Shown here: in pieces, positions 20,845-32,395 of the stretch
Layout: each line of letters begins with the position of its first letter
Position numbering within the stretch: the first letter of the stretch is position 1
NCBI GenBank assembly: GCA_025526995.1
Contig: JAHLKG010000009.1
Location: forward strand, 62,001-126,000
DNA from: Powellomyces hirtus
Taxonomy: Eukaryota > Chytridiomycota > Chytridiomycetes > Spizellomycetales > Powellomycetaceae
Direction of reading: 5' to 3'
Length of the DNA: 64,000 nucleotides
Position numbers and translations under genes: made by a program
The notes under the pieces: model-generated
What the model was told of the DNA's origin: nothing
The model's input: only the letters and a program-made list of their open reading frames with translations
Databases searched by the model: none

Positions 20845-22405
20845 TTACTTGCCGGATGACTGTGCGTCTGCAGCCGGGCCACCTTCCGCCTCTGGTGGTT
20901 GCGGCCACCATTGTGGTGCAAAGGGCCGTACGAGCAGTCCATTGTTTGCCAAAAGAGCAGGTCCAGCGTGATCGCCGGTTCCGAAATAGTCCAGGCGCAT
21001 CAGTGCCAGCCCAACATTATGCAGACCTGAACAGACTTTGCCAACGCTACTCGGTGGTCGCCTGCTCCGCCCCGGTTTCGCCACATTTGAGGTCTCGTGT
21101 TGCTGTTGCTGATCCAGGGTTACGTCTGTTTGTGGGGAGGGCAGAGGGTGCGCGAAACTTGTGTCTAGTGTGAGAGTAGCCGGCGCGCTGTTTTTTTTTG
21201 CTTTCAGCACAACTAGTAATCGTTCGAAGAAATGACGAAACTCTGATGACTCACGGGTCTTCTTTGGTATAGAACTGTACTGGGACAATCCGCTTTCGCG
21301 TGACTCCGGTGTGGTAAGTGCGAATGGTCAGTTCTTGACCAAGATAGCAGCCTTTTCTGAAATCAACTGGACGAAACGAGAGTCAGATGACAAACAGTAT
21401 CACTGCAGTGGGAACGGAGGCATGGTCCATACCTCCATTGATCAAGTCTAGGTTGGATTCCAGAGGAAGAGAGGTCCCAGTGCTGAAGTCATCCGCGCCT
21501 TCAGGTATTCCAAGCAGTATTCTCCTGAGCGTGTAACTTTCCGGATTTGCCTTTGAGAAGCTGCTCGGGAGGGACGGCTCGACTCCCACTTCTGACACAA
21601 TCCTCACTCCCAAATCAGAATGCCGAGGGTCCCGACATCCAATGTCGCAAAATCTCTCTCTTGGTAGCTGAGCGCCATGGGGTAAACCTTTTGCAGCGGC
21701 GCCAGCCATCGGTGGCAGATAGCTTCCCCAAAGACGGGATGTGTTTGGGCCCCATATCTGATATGCTTGAAACTGACTGCTGACGTTGGTGATATTCAGC
21801 TTGGCTCGCAGTTTGTATCGTTTGAGATGCGTCATCAGATCCTGGGTCAGACGGGAATCATGCTCGACCACAAAGCATGGATGGGGAAAGGTTTCGCAGC
21901 GGTTTTTGGGGTATATGAACACGTCGTACAGTACTCGACCCTAAACAACAATAGATGGTGTCAGAGTTCTCTTCTCAGTAATCACTATCGACGTACTAAT
22001 ATACCAACCTGTGCAGTCAAGAATGCGGCAAAAATCCCGTCTCCACCCCGCTCAATTCTGGAGATCTGGTTTGTGGTCAGGCCCTGCAAAAACTTGACAG
22101 CTTCTGGACCCTCGATTTCCAGGAAGCCTCGTCCGGGCAGGGCTGCGAACTGGTCTTTCCCATTCGAAACCCGCAGATATTCAGCGCCGGATATGGTTGA
22201 CGGAAGGGAAGCCGAAGAGAATTGTCGGACATGCGGCCTGTGGAGTTGAGTACATGGCCATCGTCGCGGCAGAAATACTAAGGGAAGAACAAGAAAGCGC
22301 AATCAGACATGGAGACAGAAAGCAGTAGAAGGTCGATCCCAGAAGCCAAGAGTTTTGGGGTATATGTGTTCTGTACATACGTTGGGCTTGTTGCGAAAGA
22401 AACAT
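20845..22405 (-). CDS. IBA57: Mitochondrial iron-sulfur cluster assembly factor IBA57 (folate-binding YgfZ family)
   Basis: IBA57 acts with ISCA proteins to make [4Fe-4S] clusters for aconitase, radical-SAM and other mitochondrial enzymes. A short first exon (ATG at 22405, MFLSQQAQ) has donor GTATGT and joins in frame at 22281 to [20 protein letters not shown], an Arg-rich presequence. Without this splice the second exon has no ATG. The body has [49 protein letters not shown] and the signature [20 protein letters not shown]. The last junction is in frame only if an ACAG acceptor just after the nine-A run near 21191 is used, giving TKEDP then [27 protein letters not shown] closes the aminomethyltransferase-like fold. 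Confidence 0.9.
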
Positions 22406-22537
22406 TTCGTGTGGTAGAAAACGGAGAAAGCCGTTCGGAGGTTCTCCTCGTGGAATGACAAAGCAACCATTTACGCGTAACCCAAAAAAATTTGGAACTT
22501 TCCACCTTTCACCTTGACATTAAACAACAAGCTCGTC
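22406..22537. promoter_or_regulatory. 132-bp divergent promoter between IBA57 and THG1
   Basis: Two start codons face away from each other across only 132 bases. No TATA box is seen. An A-run (CCCAAAAAAATTTGG) lies near 22483-22496. Inferred from arrangement. Confidence 0.5.
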
Positions 22538-23468
22538 ATGGCATGCAGCAAGTTCGAATATGTGAAGGTATGTTATCTTGCACTGTTCAGCAGCAGTAAG
22601 TTGTCCCATCGTTACTCAGTTGTTCAAGTGTCCGTTGTCTGTTACAGCAATTCGAGCAACACACCACCGTCCTCCCAAATACCTTCCTAGTCGTGCGCCT
22701 TGACGGCCACTCGTTCCACCGGTTCACCGCCACCCACAAGTTTGTCAAGCCGAATGATGAACGCTGTCTGCATCTCATGTCCCATGCCGCAAAGCACGTG
22801 ATGGAAACCTACCCGGATGTGACGCTCGCATATGGGCAGTCGGATGAATTCAGTTTTGTATTGCGACGACGCACAACGCTGTTCAAGCGGCGGGAAGCAA
22901 AGATTGCGTCAACATTGTGTAGTTTGTTTACCGCGGCGTTTGTGTGTGCGTGGGGGACGTTCATGAAGGATGTTCATTTGGCGTATCCACCGTCATTTGA
23001 TGCACGAGTGGTCTGTTACCCGACGGAACGGAACTTGAAGGATTATTTCTCATGGCGACAGGCAGATTGCCATGTTAATAACCTTGTGAGTACCTATGAG
23101 GGGTCTTTCACTGCTTTCTGAACATTCTTCTAACACTCTGCGCTTAGTATAACACAGCCTTTTGGGCGTTAGTCCAAGACAAGACCAACCCATCCACCGA
23201 ACGTGCAGCGCAGGCGCTACTAAAAGACACAGACTCAGCCGCAAAGAATGAGTTGCTCTTCTCTCGGTACGGCATCAACTACAATCAGCTTCCAGAGTTA
23301 TTCAAGAAGGGGTCTGTTTTGTTCCGCAAGCCTACGATTGTGCAACAGCTGTCCTCCCGGGACGGCACGACGCCAGTTGAGCGCTCTCGCAATCTTGTCG
23401 TGATCGAACATCGCGACATCATTGGGGAACAATTTTGGGAGGAGAATCCGTATATTTTGCAGGATTGA
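22538..23468 (+). CDS. THG1: tRNA(His) guanylyltransferase
   Basis: THG1 adds the obligatory G at position -1 of tRNA-His by 3'-5' polymerisation, allowing recognition by histidyl-tRNA synthetase. Exon 1 (MACSKFEYVK) splices at 22567 into QFEQHTTVLPNTFLVVRLDG. The metal-binding residues are visible in VRLDGHSFHRFT and in GQSDEFSFVLRR. DARVVCYPTERNLKDYFSWR and DCHVNNL precede the second intron, then YNTAFWALVQDKT and KGSVLFRKPTIV. It ends WEENPYILQD. Three exons; length and motifs are normal. Confidence 0.94.
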
Positions 23469-23685
23469 GCTCGGCATCCACCCACGTCGATGTCAGCTCT
23501 CGAGCTGACGGTGGCATGGGCCGTCGTCCCGTCAGAGTTTGGAGTGAGCGGCGCTATAAGGACGTGGTCGGACTCAAACCTCAACCGACTTTGCTGTTCC
23601 TTCACACGCGGCGTCCATAAACGGCGTCCATGACGCGCCCGGAATGCCGCATCAGTCCGCATCTCGCGATATAGTGCTCAAAAGC

Positions 23686-23933
23686 ATGGTGCGAAGCCAT
23701 GGCCTCGTACTCTTCACATTGTTCGCCTGTTGTTACTGGGGCAATGCTCATATCACCAAGAAAACAAGGGCGTTTCTTGCGAACAATAAAGCAGCCGGCG
23801 TAGCCAAAGGTGTCTATTATTCTATTCTACTTTTCTTTGCGTCCGTCAGTTCTGGCTCGTCCAGTTGCCGTTTTGATTCATCTCTGGCATGTCAACCGTA
23901 TGAGGACTTTTGCCAGTACCATTTCATATGTGA
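23686..23933 (+). CDS. Possible 46-residue single-span membrane protein
   Basis: An ATG at 23686 opens MVRSHGLVLFTLFACCYWGN, a likely membrane span, then a basic stretch ITKKTRAFLANNKAAGVAK. A donor at 23819/23820 can splice to an acceptor before 23917, adding VPFHM and a TGA at 23931-23933. The size and layout fit a small mitochondrial inner-membrane subunit, but I recognise no family. An upstream in-frame ATG at 23644 is an alternative. Its 3' end nearly touches the TRM5 stop. Confidence 0.4.
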
Positions 23934-23945
23934 TGTATTGACCTC

Positions 23946-25938
23946 CTACCTGACTGGTGGCTGACTGGCGAAAGCCACCTCCGCAGGCAAGCGGAAACTT
24001 ATGCACAACATGTCCTTGTTGGGCGCCACGTTGCGCACATTGTGAACTTTTATCAGGTTATCACCAATTCTTGCTCCCATGACGGCTTCCACCCGCTGAA
24101 ATGCAAAGCAATGTGTCAATGATCGGCTGCTTAGATTAGGTGAACGGCATATGACATACCTCGACGACATCTTTCGTTGCGTCCTCCTCGCGAGAGAAGC
24201 AGTGGCAGTGGATGAGTGGCAATTTGTCGGCTGGGACATGCTCTTCCTGTCCCTTGAATAGGCACCAGAACGCGTCTGCTCACGAAGGTAGGTAAATCAC
24301 ATGCCCTTTCATCTACGAGTGATGTATCAACATACCAAGAAATTCTATCGCCGTGCCAGGCAGGTTCATGACGTAATGATCAAACCAGCGGAAGCCAGTA
24401 GTAGATTCTAGCGGTCCAAGGTTGTGTGCAACTGGTGTGATTGTGGGTGTTGGGGTTGATGGCGGTTCTGTGTCGGTTGTGGATTGTGTTTTTGATGATT
24501 TGGGCGTCCGCGGCTTTTTTGGCGCAGGCACTTTGCTGCGAAGCTCGTCCAATGCATTTGGAGCATTCAGCTCTTTGATAGAGTTCCGAATAAACTCCCG
24601 CCCGTCCATATTGAATGGCTTGACCAAATGTTCGACCTGGTGTCCGTGGGTGAGTCAAACTTGGCTTGAATTGCTGTGTCCAGACTGCTCTCACCTTGTT
24701 CAAACGGATATTCTCGCGCAGGAACTCGTAACTGGCCGGGTTCAAGTCATTGGCGAACACGAGGCAGTTCTTGTTTTTGGCGGCTGGCACAGCATAGGGG
24801 CCGACCCCACCAAACACATCACAAACGAGCTGTTCCCGTTTGAACGAGCTGACGATGCGCTCGTGTTCGCGTTGCAGTCGCGAGTTCCAGTAGACGCGGG
24901 AAAAGTCGAAGCGGAATTTGCAGTTGCTTTCGTTCTGTAGTGAACCCAAGAATGTCACCATCGGTGCTAGATTCATTGCGGTTGTGAGAACTGGTAGCGA
25001 CTTACCACTTCTGCCATCATGTTGTCTTCACCGCCCAGCAGCTCCATTTGGAAGAATCGGAACGTGTGGTCGATGTTTCCAGTTTTGTTGACGATTGTTC
25101 GTAGATTGCTGTTTTTCTGGGATGAGCAAACCGAAGCGCTTAGTAGTCGCGCCGTACTAAAAAGAGATAGAAGCAAAGGAAAGCGCTTACGTCGAGGAGA
25201 ACTTGACCAATGATGTGCTTGTATGGTAGATACTGGTCCCGCAGATTGAGATGTGCTGAGAGGTCTCCGATATTAGCAGGCATAGCCTAGCACTGTCGTA
25301 TAGTAACTGCAATAAATCTTTTACCTATGTGTCCCACCGTCTCAAACGATCCTGGAATGTCAATCTCATCTGGTAGTATAGATCGAAGCACCTGATCTGC
25401 GCCAATGGGTCAGAAATCGAATCAGGTACACAAGCATTGTACGTAGCAATTGAACCTGCTGTCCAGTAATCGTAGTCAAGATTCAGTTCATAATTGGTTA
25501 TCTCCCCTCCTTCTTTTTGCACGAATTTGTAAATGATTGGCGCGAGGCGGTCTAGAAATAAAAGCGTTAGCAAACAAACATCACGCAACGTCAAATAGTG
25601 CCAACCCACCTGGCGCGCCAGCAATGGCGGGATGCAGCAGCACCAAACGACTAGTGCTCTTCTTCTTGCCCCCATTTTGCTTTTCAGCCGGATCTTCGAC
25701 AATGCCACGGAGTCGCGGGTAGTCAAGGACAGACCTGGGTATCGACAAGGTGAGGCGGGCGAGCTTGTTGTGAGAGCCTAAGGTTAGCCTACCCCTCAGG
25801 TAACTCTTTCATAGCTCTGCTGCATGCTGCGGCAGGGACACGGATTGCTACAAGGTTGATCGCTTTCTTGAAAAGAGCCCGGTTCAGCGTGGCCAACCCT
25901 TTATTGGCAGGCGGCGCAAGTGCGAAGGCGGTCGACAT
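23946..25938 (-). CDS. TRM5: tRNA (guanine(37)-N1)-methyltransferase
   Basis: TRM5 uses S-adenosylmethionine to methylate G37 next to the anticodon, preventing +1 frameshifting. The ATG at 25938 begins [20 protein letters not shown]. Exons then give [100 protein letters not shown] and the SAM-binding core [18 protein letters not shown] with [21 protein letters not shown] Lys/Pro/Thr-rich insert ([20 protein letters not shown]) precedes the motif [14 protein letters not shown]. Eight or so short-intron exons. It starts 471 bases from the divergent CSE1 start. Confidence 0.92.
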
Positions 25939-26409
25939 CGGTGCGTGTTTCTGCCTAAACTCCAAGGAGGTGCTTGCATTAGGTCCAGCGCAAACCAGAC
26001 CCCAGCGCGGAGACGCTGGTTATATACATATATCCTGATACCATGCGTACCTGAAGCTCTTGGAATTCCTGACCAGTAAAATGGAAAAAACACTTTTTGT
26101 GGAAAACGCACGCAGAGACACGGTAGGCTAAGCCCCGGCGGCGGTGCAGTTGATATAACCGGATTTGGCTGTCCGATTTGACGACTGCGACGCAGCAGTT
26201 CCTTATGACAACCCGTCAATCTTTTCGCACCAATCTTGTGCATCTTTTCTTCCCTCGTCGCTTGACTGCCCCCATACACCTTTGTACAGCTGCAGAGCTG
26301 CTCACTTCGTGGTAAAGGCTGTTTGAAACGTTTTTTTACTTGAACCTTGTATTGACGCTTGCCCTGTCAGAAAAATCCATATATTTGAACGATTTGACAT
26401 AACTCAGCT
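25939..26409. promoter_or_regulatory. Divergent promoter between TRM5 and CSE1
   Basis: A 471-base spacer between opposing start codons. An alternating TATACATATA stretch lies near 26023-26033. No gene is supported here; a minus-strand open frame is an upstream continuation without a usable start. Confidence 0.4.
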
Positions 26410-29400
26410 ATGGAAGCTACTCCGGAAGTCTACGCCGCCCTGGCGCATTATCTTGGACAGACTCTGAATCCAGCAACTGGCAAAGAAGGTACCTCAGTCT
26501 CTCATTCTGGAAGGCTTTGAGAACTCTATAAGTAATCGCTCACCATTCCACAGCCGAGCAATCCTTGGCTGCAGTCGAAGTACAGCAGAACTTCCCGGTT
26601 ATCCTGTTGAAGTTGGTGGAGAACCCATCCACGGACCAGACCATTCGCTTCGCAGGATCAATCTACTTTAAGAACTACATCAAAAAGCACTGGGAGCCGG
26701 TACGCTTGGCAGATCTTGGAATGCGTAATCATTGTGGAAAGCTGATTATTGACTTTACGTTTGCAGAGCGATGGAGAGACTGACGTGATCTCCGCAATGG
26801 ACAGAGCGGCAATCAAAGCTCACATCGTTAGTTTGATGATGGGTGTGCCGAGTACCATCCAAACGCAACTTGGGGAGGGTGTTTCCATCATGGCCGACCG
26901 TGACTTCCCCCACCAATGGGAGGGTCTCATTCCTGTAGGCAGAGGGCTTTCTACCTCTCTTGTTTGATGTTATGGCTAAACTTCTCTTTTAGGAAATCCT
27001 GTCCAAGATTAGCGCTACAGACCACAGTGGGAACATCGGCTTGCTGCAAATCGCCCATTCCACATTCAAAAGGTAGCATAAGGCCTGCTGCTCTCCAGAC
27101 TTGGCGAACACAATTGACGATGCTAATTCTCTGTCTCCAGATACCGAGCTGCTGTACGGAGTACAGAGTTGTTCATGGAGATCAAAACCGTGATTGAGCA
27201 ATTTGGCCCAGCTTTCCTGACCTTGTTACAGGTAGGGTTCATCATCATCACAACTGATCTCTCATGCAACGTTCGTGGCTCATTGCTCATTCATGTTTGC
27301 AGACGGTTGATGCTGCAATCGATGCTAACGCGAGCAACCCCTCCGCACTGCAACCAATGTTCCAAGAGCTGACGCTTCTGGTCAGGATCTTCTACGATCT
27401 GAACTACCAAGACCTGCCCGAGTGGTTTGAAGACAACCAGGAAAATTTTATGTCGATTTTCCGCAAATATATGAGCTACACCAATCCCGCGCTTCAAACA
27501 GACGTAAGGACAAGGTCGGGTTCGCGCAAATGGTTTCTCCACATCTTCTCACTCAAACACAACGTTAGGACGCTGAGGAGCCAGGACCCATAGAAAAACT
27601 GAAAACAGCCATTTGCGAAGTCATTGACCTGTATGCCAAAAAGTACGAGGAAGATTTTGTCTCTCTCCGGGACTTTGTCACAATTGTGTGGCACTTGATG
27701 ACTTCGACTGGAATGGAACCGAAGTTCGATATGCTTGTGAGCAAGTCCATTGCCTTCCTAACAACCATCGTGCAATCGAGCCGGAATCGCGAAATGTTTG
27801 CCAACCCGGACACATTGAAGGGAGTGTGCGAGAAAGTTGTTCTGCCCAACATGACACTGAGAGAATCGGACGAGGAGTTGTTCGAAGATGATCCTATCGA
27901 ATACATTCGTCGAGATCTCGAGGGATCTGACACGGACACCAGACGACGCGCTGCGTCCGACCTCGTTCGCGGATTGTTGGAACATTTCGCGAAGGAAGTG
28001 ACAGACATATTCTCTGCATACGTTGTTCAAAAATTGCAGGTAGAGTACCGTCCTTGGCTACTGACCGCGCTCATCAGGAGCTAATGCTTTGGAGCAGACG
28101 TACGAGAAGAACCCAGCCGGTAACTGGAAGGCGAAGGATACCGCTCTGTATCTTATGACCTCCCTTTCAGCCCGCTCTTCCACTGCCCAGGTACGGTTCT
28201 GACCTCTCGCTGAAAGTCCTACATTTTCATCTCACCTTTTTTACTTCTTGTAGGCTGGAGTCACCAAGGTCAACGAGTTCATCGAAGTTCTGCCAGTATT
28301 CACGCAACACATCTTGCCCGAGCTGCAAAGTTCAGCGGACGGCCATTCTCACCCCATCATCAAAGTGGATGCCATTAAATTCTTGATGGTCTTCAGAAGT
28401 CAGGTTTGTAAACGAGTCACATTGAAGCAGCCTGCAATTATGGGAAATGGTACTAATTACTCCAAAAATTCCTTTAAGCTCACAAAAGAGCAGCTGACCC
28501 AAGTGTTCCCGTCGCTTTTGAACCATCTGGTCTCGTCCAACTATGTCGTATACACCTACGCGGCTGTGTGCATCGAGAGAATCTTGGCTACCAAAATGCC
28601 CAACGGAGCTATGCAATTCCACGAGGGTGATATCGCCACCGTTGCACACCCGATTCTGAAACATCTGTTCGACTTGATTGAGAAGAACGGCAGCACACCT
28701 GAGAAGCTTGCCGAGAACGACTATCTGATGAAAGCCGCCATGCGGATCATCATTGTCGCCAAGCACGATTTGGAGCCGGTCGCTGTTGAGATGGTTGGAC
28801 GCCTTACCAAAATCATCGAGGTCATCAGCCCGAACCCTAGCAACCCGAAATTCAACCACTACACTTTCGAAGCGCTTGCGGCACTCATTCGATTCATCTG
28901 TGCACGCAAACCAGCCCTTGTCGCCGAGTTTGAAAGCCTCCTTTTCCCTCCATTGTTGGCTATCATAACCCAGCAGATCGCAGAGTTCATGCCCTACGCC
29001 CTTCAGATTCTTGCGCAACTGCTTGATTTCCATACTGAGAAGCAAATACCACCAGCATACCAGAGCATGTTGAACGAGCTGGTTATGCCTGTGTTGTGGC
29101 AGGCAAACGGCAACGTTCCCGCCCTCATCAAGCTCTTGCAATCGTACTTTGCAAAGTCTCCGATGATCTTTATTGACAACAAGCTGCTGTCTCCTGTGCT
29201 CGGTATTGTCCACAAACTCATCGGCTCACGCGTAAATGATCAGTTTGGCTTCGATCTGCTATGCACGATCTTCGAACACGTACCGATAGAGCACCTCACC
29301 CCGTACCTGAAGAACGTGTTCGTGATTCTGCTGACTCGATTGATGCAAGGAAAGACTGCAAGATACACACGCGGATTCCTCAACTTCATCTCGTTCCTGT

Positions 29401-30123
29401 TTCTGCTGAAGAAGGAAGGCCTTACTATCGACATAATCGTCGGATGTTTCGACTCAATTCAGGCAACGTATGTACCTATTTACCCCTTAGCATCTGCGAA
29501 ACATTACTCATTCTTGACGTTACAGTCCGCTTTTCACCAACCTCCTTCGCGACGTTCTCATTCCGGAACTGGAGGTCATGCTCACTCCGCGGGAGAGGAA
29601 GTCCAACGTGGTCGGTCTCGGAAACTTGTTGGCACAGAGTCAGATCATGCGAACACAACCATATCTGCCATTATGGTACGTGTGACCGGGTTTTGTAACC
29701 AGCCTACAAGGTACCCTGGCTGACGGTGACTGCTTTAACAGGGAACCTATCCTCACTGGCCTGATACGACTGTGCGAAACCCCGGTGGCGCAAACCAAGA
29801 GTCGTACAGAAGAGGAGGAGCTCTACACGTTCGATATCGAGGAAGTTGGTTACCAAGCATCCTTTTCGAAACTGACGGTGATAGGTCACAAGGAAGAGGA
29901 TATGACGGCTGGAATTCCAGATTCTAAATGCCATCTGGCCCAGTGCGTCAGTGTCGCCACTCTGGCCGAACCAGCGGTATGAGCCGGTTATATGATGATT
30001 TTCGAATGACGCGAATTCTCATCTCTGTTGCAATTTTCACAGCTGCGCGGTGTCATTTCCCCGGAAATTTTTGCCAAGCTCGGCGAGTACATGAGCAGTG
30101 CTGCGCCGGCCCCTTTACGTTAA
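26410..30123 (+). CDS. CSE1: Exportin-2 / CSE1 (importin-alpha re-export receptor)
   Basis: CSE1/CAS carries importin-alpha out of the nucleus in a complex with Ran-GTP. The start MEATPEVYAALAHYLGQTLN is followed by the importin-beta N-terminal domain (SLAAVEVQQNFPVILLKLVE, IRFAGSIYFKNYIKKHWEP) and many HEAT repeats, with DRDFPHQWEGLIP, ICEVIDLYAKKYEEDF, ESDEELFEDDPIEYIRRDLE, PIIKVDAIKFLMVFRSQ and GRLTKIIEVISPNPSNPKFN. The C-terminal Cse1 domain has CTIFEHVPIEHLTPYLKNVF and RERKSNVVGLGNLLAQSQ. It ends EYMSSAAPAPLR. About 14 exons; one is nearly 1 kb (28480-29465). The frame can be read through from exon to exon at all junctions checked. Confidence 0.94.
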
Positions 30124-30367
30124 GACCGCATGTAGGGTTAGGGTTAGTTTGACCTGTCTTTGACTAGAGTGTGGGATGGGAATTGCGAGATTAGTGTTGG
30201 AGCCCGCGAGTTGCTCTATTTCGTCACTTGTTATTAGTTGGTAGTAGATTGTACATGATTATCTTGCATTATGGCCTATAGAGCAATTGCTTGCGCAGTT
30301 GCCAGTATGTGGGGAACAGCCTGAGAGGGTATACTGGTCTGATGGAGCTTTCACAGGCGCATATGTT
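30124..30367. terminator. Convergent 3' region with an interstitial TTAGGG pair
   Basis: Spacer between the CSE1 stop and the RING-protein stop on the other strand; it must hold both polyadenylation sites. Just after the CSE1 stop, at about 30132-30145, two TTAGGG units occur in the CSE1 3' UTR. Confidence 0.45.
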
Positions 30368-32185
30368 TTACGCATCAATCTGCACGATATCAAGGTAATC
30401 TGCACGATCCCACGGACATCGTTTTGATGTCGTTTTCAGCTTGTCGGCACACTGGCCGCATAATCGATGACCGCATGGAGTCAACTCTGTTCTGGATGCT
30501 CAGCACACTGTAACTTTCCAAATCTCCAAAAACAACATTCTCACCTCGAGATTCCAGACCGTCAAAGCAAAGCTGACATTCTCTCAGTGGTATATCTTCC
30601 ACCACCACCAGTCCTTTCTCCTCCTCTTCCTCGCGTGTCCGCCGTTGCACCTCGCGCAACTCAGATCGCCGCTGCTTGTACTCAACGTCGATATCACGTA
30701 GAGCTAATGCGTAGTTCTCATGTGCTTGCTTGATGGCTCTGTCCCTGCATTCCAGGGCTGCTATTCTACGACGCTCCATTTCGGCGTCAAGCGCTGAATT
30801 TGGCGTATCATCTGTGGTGTTGGGAGTCTGTCCGGCGGGGCTTGGAGAGGGGATGGCTGATGGGAAGATACCGACAGCTGCTCGCCTGACAGAATCAAAG
30901 AAAGGACAGACATGAGCACGGTGCCGGTGAAGATCGCATTTGTCTGGCTTTTTACCATGATCTTCGCGGTGCTGGCGTTTGCGCAGGCAGCACGCGACTC
31001 TGCGTGCCGGGGGTCGGAGAGCTCGGCGAACTCGTTACCGGTTCATCGATTTTCTGCGCGTCACGTATGGCAGCCGCGCACCTCTCGGCCACATCCTTCT
31101 CATCTAATCGTAACCGGTTGGTTCAGTACACTGTTAAAGTGCGCCTTAACACTTTCTTGGCGTTTTACCTTTCGGAAATGAAAACTGCAAAAAGAATTCC
31201 TCTGCTACCGTAAACGCAACAATGGGTTTCTCGTCATCTACAGCCTTGTACCGGACGTCCGTGAGCAGAGATCGGGGCCAGAACAGCGTTCGCGCCTCGC
31301 GTTTCGAAAGCAGTGCGTCTGAGCCGGCGGAACGATGGAAAGTCAAGAGTTCGCCCTGCCATATGATGCAACCCCCAGTGGTCACTTCTACTTCTCCTTG
31401 TCCCAGTTCTACCTGGTTTCACAAAAACTTGATCATCAGTGAAGAGGACGGTTGTGGATTGAGAAATTTGTGACGTACAAAGTTGTAGCAAATTGCAACA
31501 TTGGCGAAAGCGGAGGTGTCGTGGGGAGAATCGTTGGTTTGTTGTTCGGTGACCCATTGTTGGAGCACGTTCAGCATGTGTTCAACGGTTTGCTCCGGTG
31601 TTATCACCTCGTCTTCGGAAAGTTTTTCCCGTGCTTTGTCCTAAGCAAGGAATCTCAGTTATTATTTGATCAGACCTTACATGGAACAGTCAGGCAGCCA
31701 TTTACCAGGTCCTCCTCTGTGACAAACACCTGACCGAAATCGCCAAACCCAAAAACATCCTCGTCTGCGGTGGCTACGGGAATGGCAAACTTTCGAGGCG
31801 GAGCCTCTATTGCATGTTCTTCGTCACAGTCGAGGTCCAAGGCACCAATCAGGCCTCCGGGCGAAGCGGCCGAAATCTCATTCTCGGTCCTCAGAAAATC
31901 AAAGTCGCTTCTCCCAGGTCCGCCCGTGTGTTGAGCAGAGGGAGTGAGCCCCGAAGAAGAGCTCGTAAATCGACTATCTGACAATTGTTCGAAACTGAAT
32001 GTTGGAAATCCAGAAGAGAGCTGATTTGATCCATCAAATCTCCGTGGAGGCGTAGCGGAATGAAATCGAAACTCTGACCCATTCATCGTTCTACCTGTGT
32101 CCGACGTTGGAAGTCTCAGGGAAACCTCGCAAAACAGTGAAGACCGAAGTGCAAACTTTGTCCGAAACAAGGCGCGCTGCGTCAT
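30368..32185 (-). CDS. RING-finger protein with a coiled-coil segment
   Basis: This is a likely E3 ubiquitin ligase of unknown target. The start is at 32185 (MTQRALFRTKFALRSS) or, less likely, at 32086 (MNGSEFRFHS). The N-terminal half is acidic and Ser-rich (FDFLRTENEISAASPGG, ATADEDVFGFGDFG). The middle (EQTVEHMLNVLQQWVTEQQ; VTTGGCIIWQGELLTFHRS; RSLLTDVRYKAVDDEKPIVA) resembles a PH-like or GRAM-like barrel, though I am unsure. After a low-complexity linker comes a charged helix (RRRIAALECRDRAIKQAHEN through VEYKQRRSELREVQRRTREE). The RING is split by an intron: CQLCFDGLESR joins ELTPCGHRLCGQCADKL and KRCPWDRADYLDIVQ, giving C-x2-C, C-x-H-x2-C-x2-C and CPWD. Splices in the middle are inferred. 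Confidence 0.75.
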
Positions 32186-32395
32186 TGACAGCGTGAAGCG
32201 TCACGCATTCTACCCAGCTGACACATTATCACTGACCTGAACTGTAAATGGCATTAGTCTAGTTTTGTATTTCTGTTTATTCTCGATACAAACTCTGCCA
32301 TTTTGGAGAAGATACGGCCCTTGAGACTAGTACAGATTGCATACTACTTTCTCTGTGCCGAGTGTCAATCATCTGACAGCGTGGTTGACAACACC
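32186..32395. promoter_or_regulatory. 210-bp divergent promoter between the RING protein and ATG4
   Basis: Start codons face away from each other across 210 bases. No TATA box is clear. Inferred from arrangement. Confidence 0.45.

Noticed and set aside
28332..29213. 294-codon minus-strand open frame
   Set aside because: Antisense shadow of the long CSE1 exon; no recognisable content.
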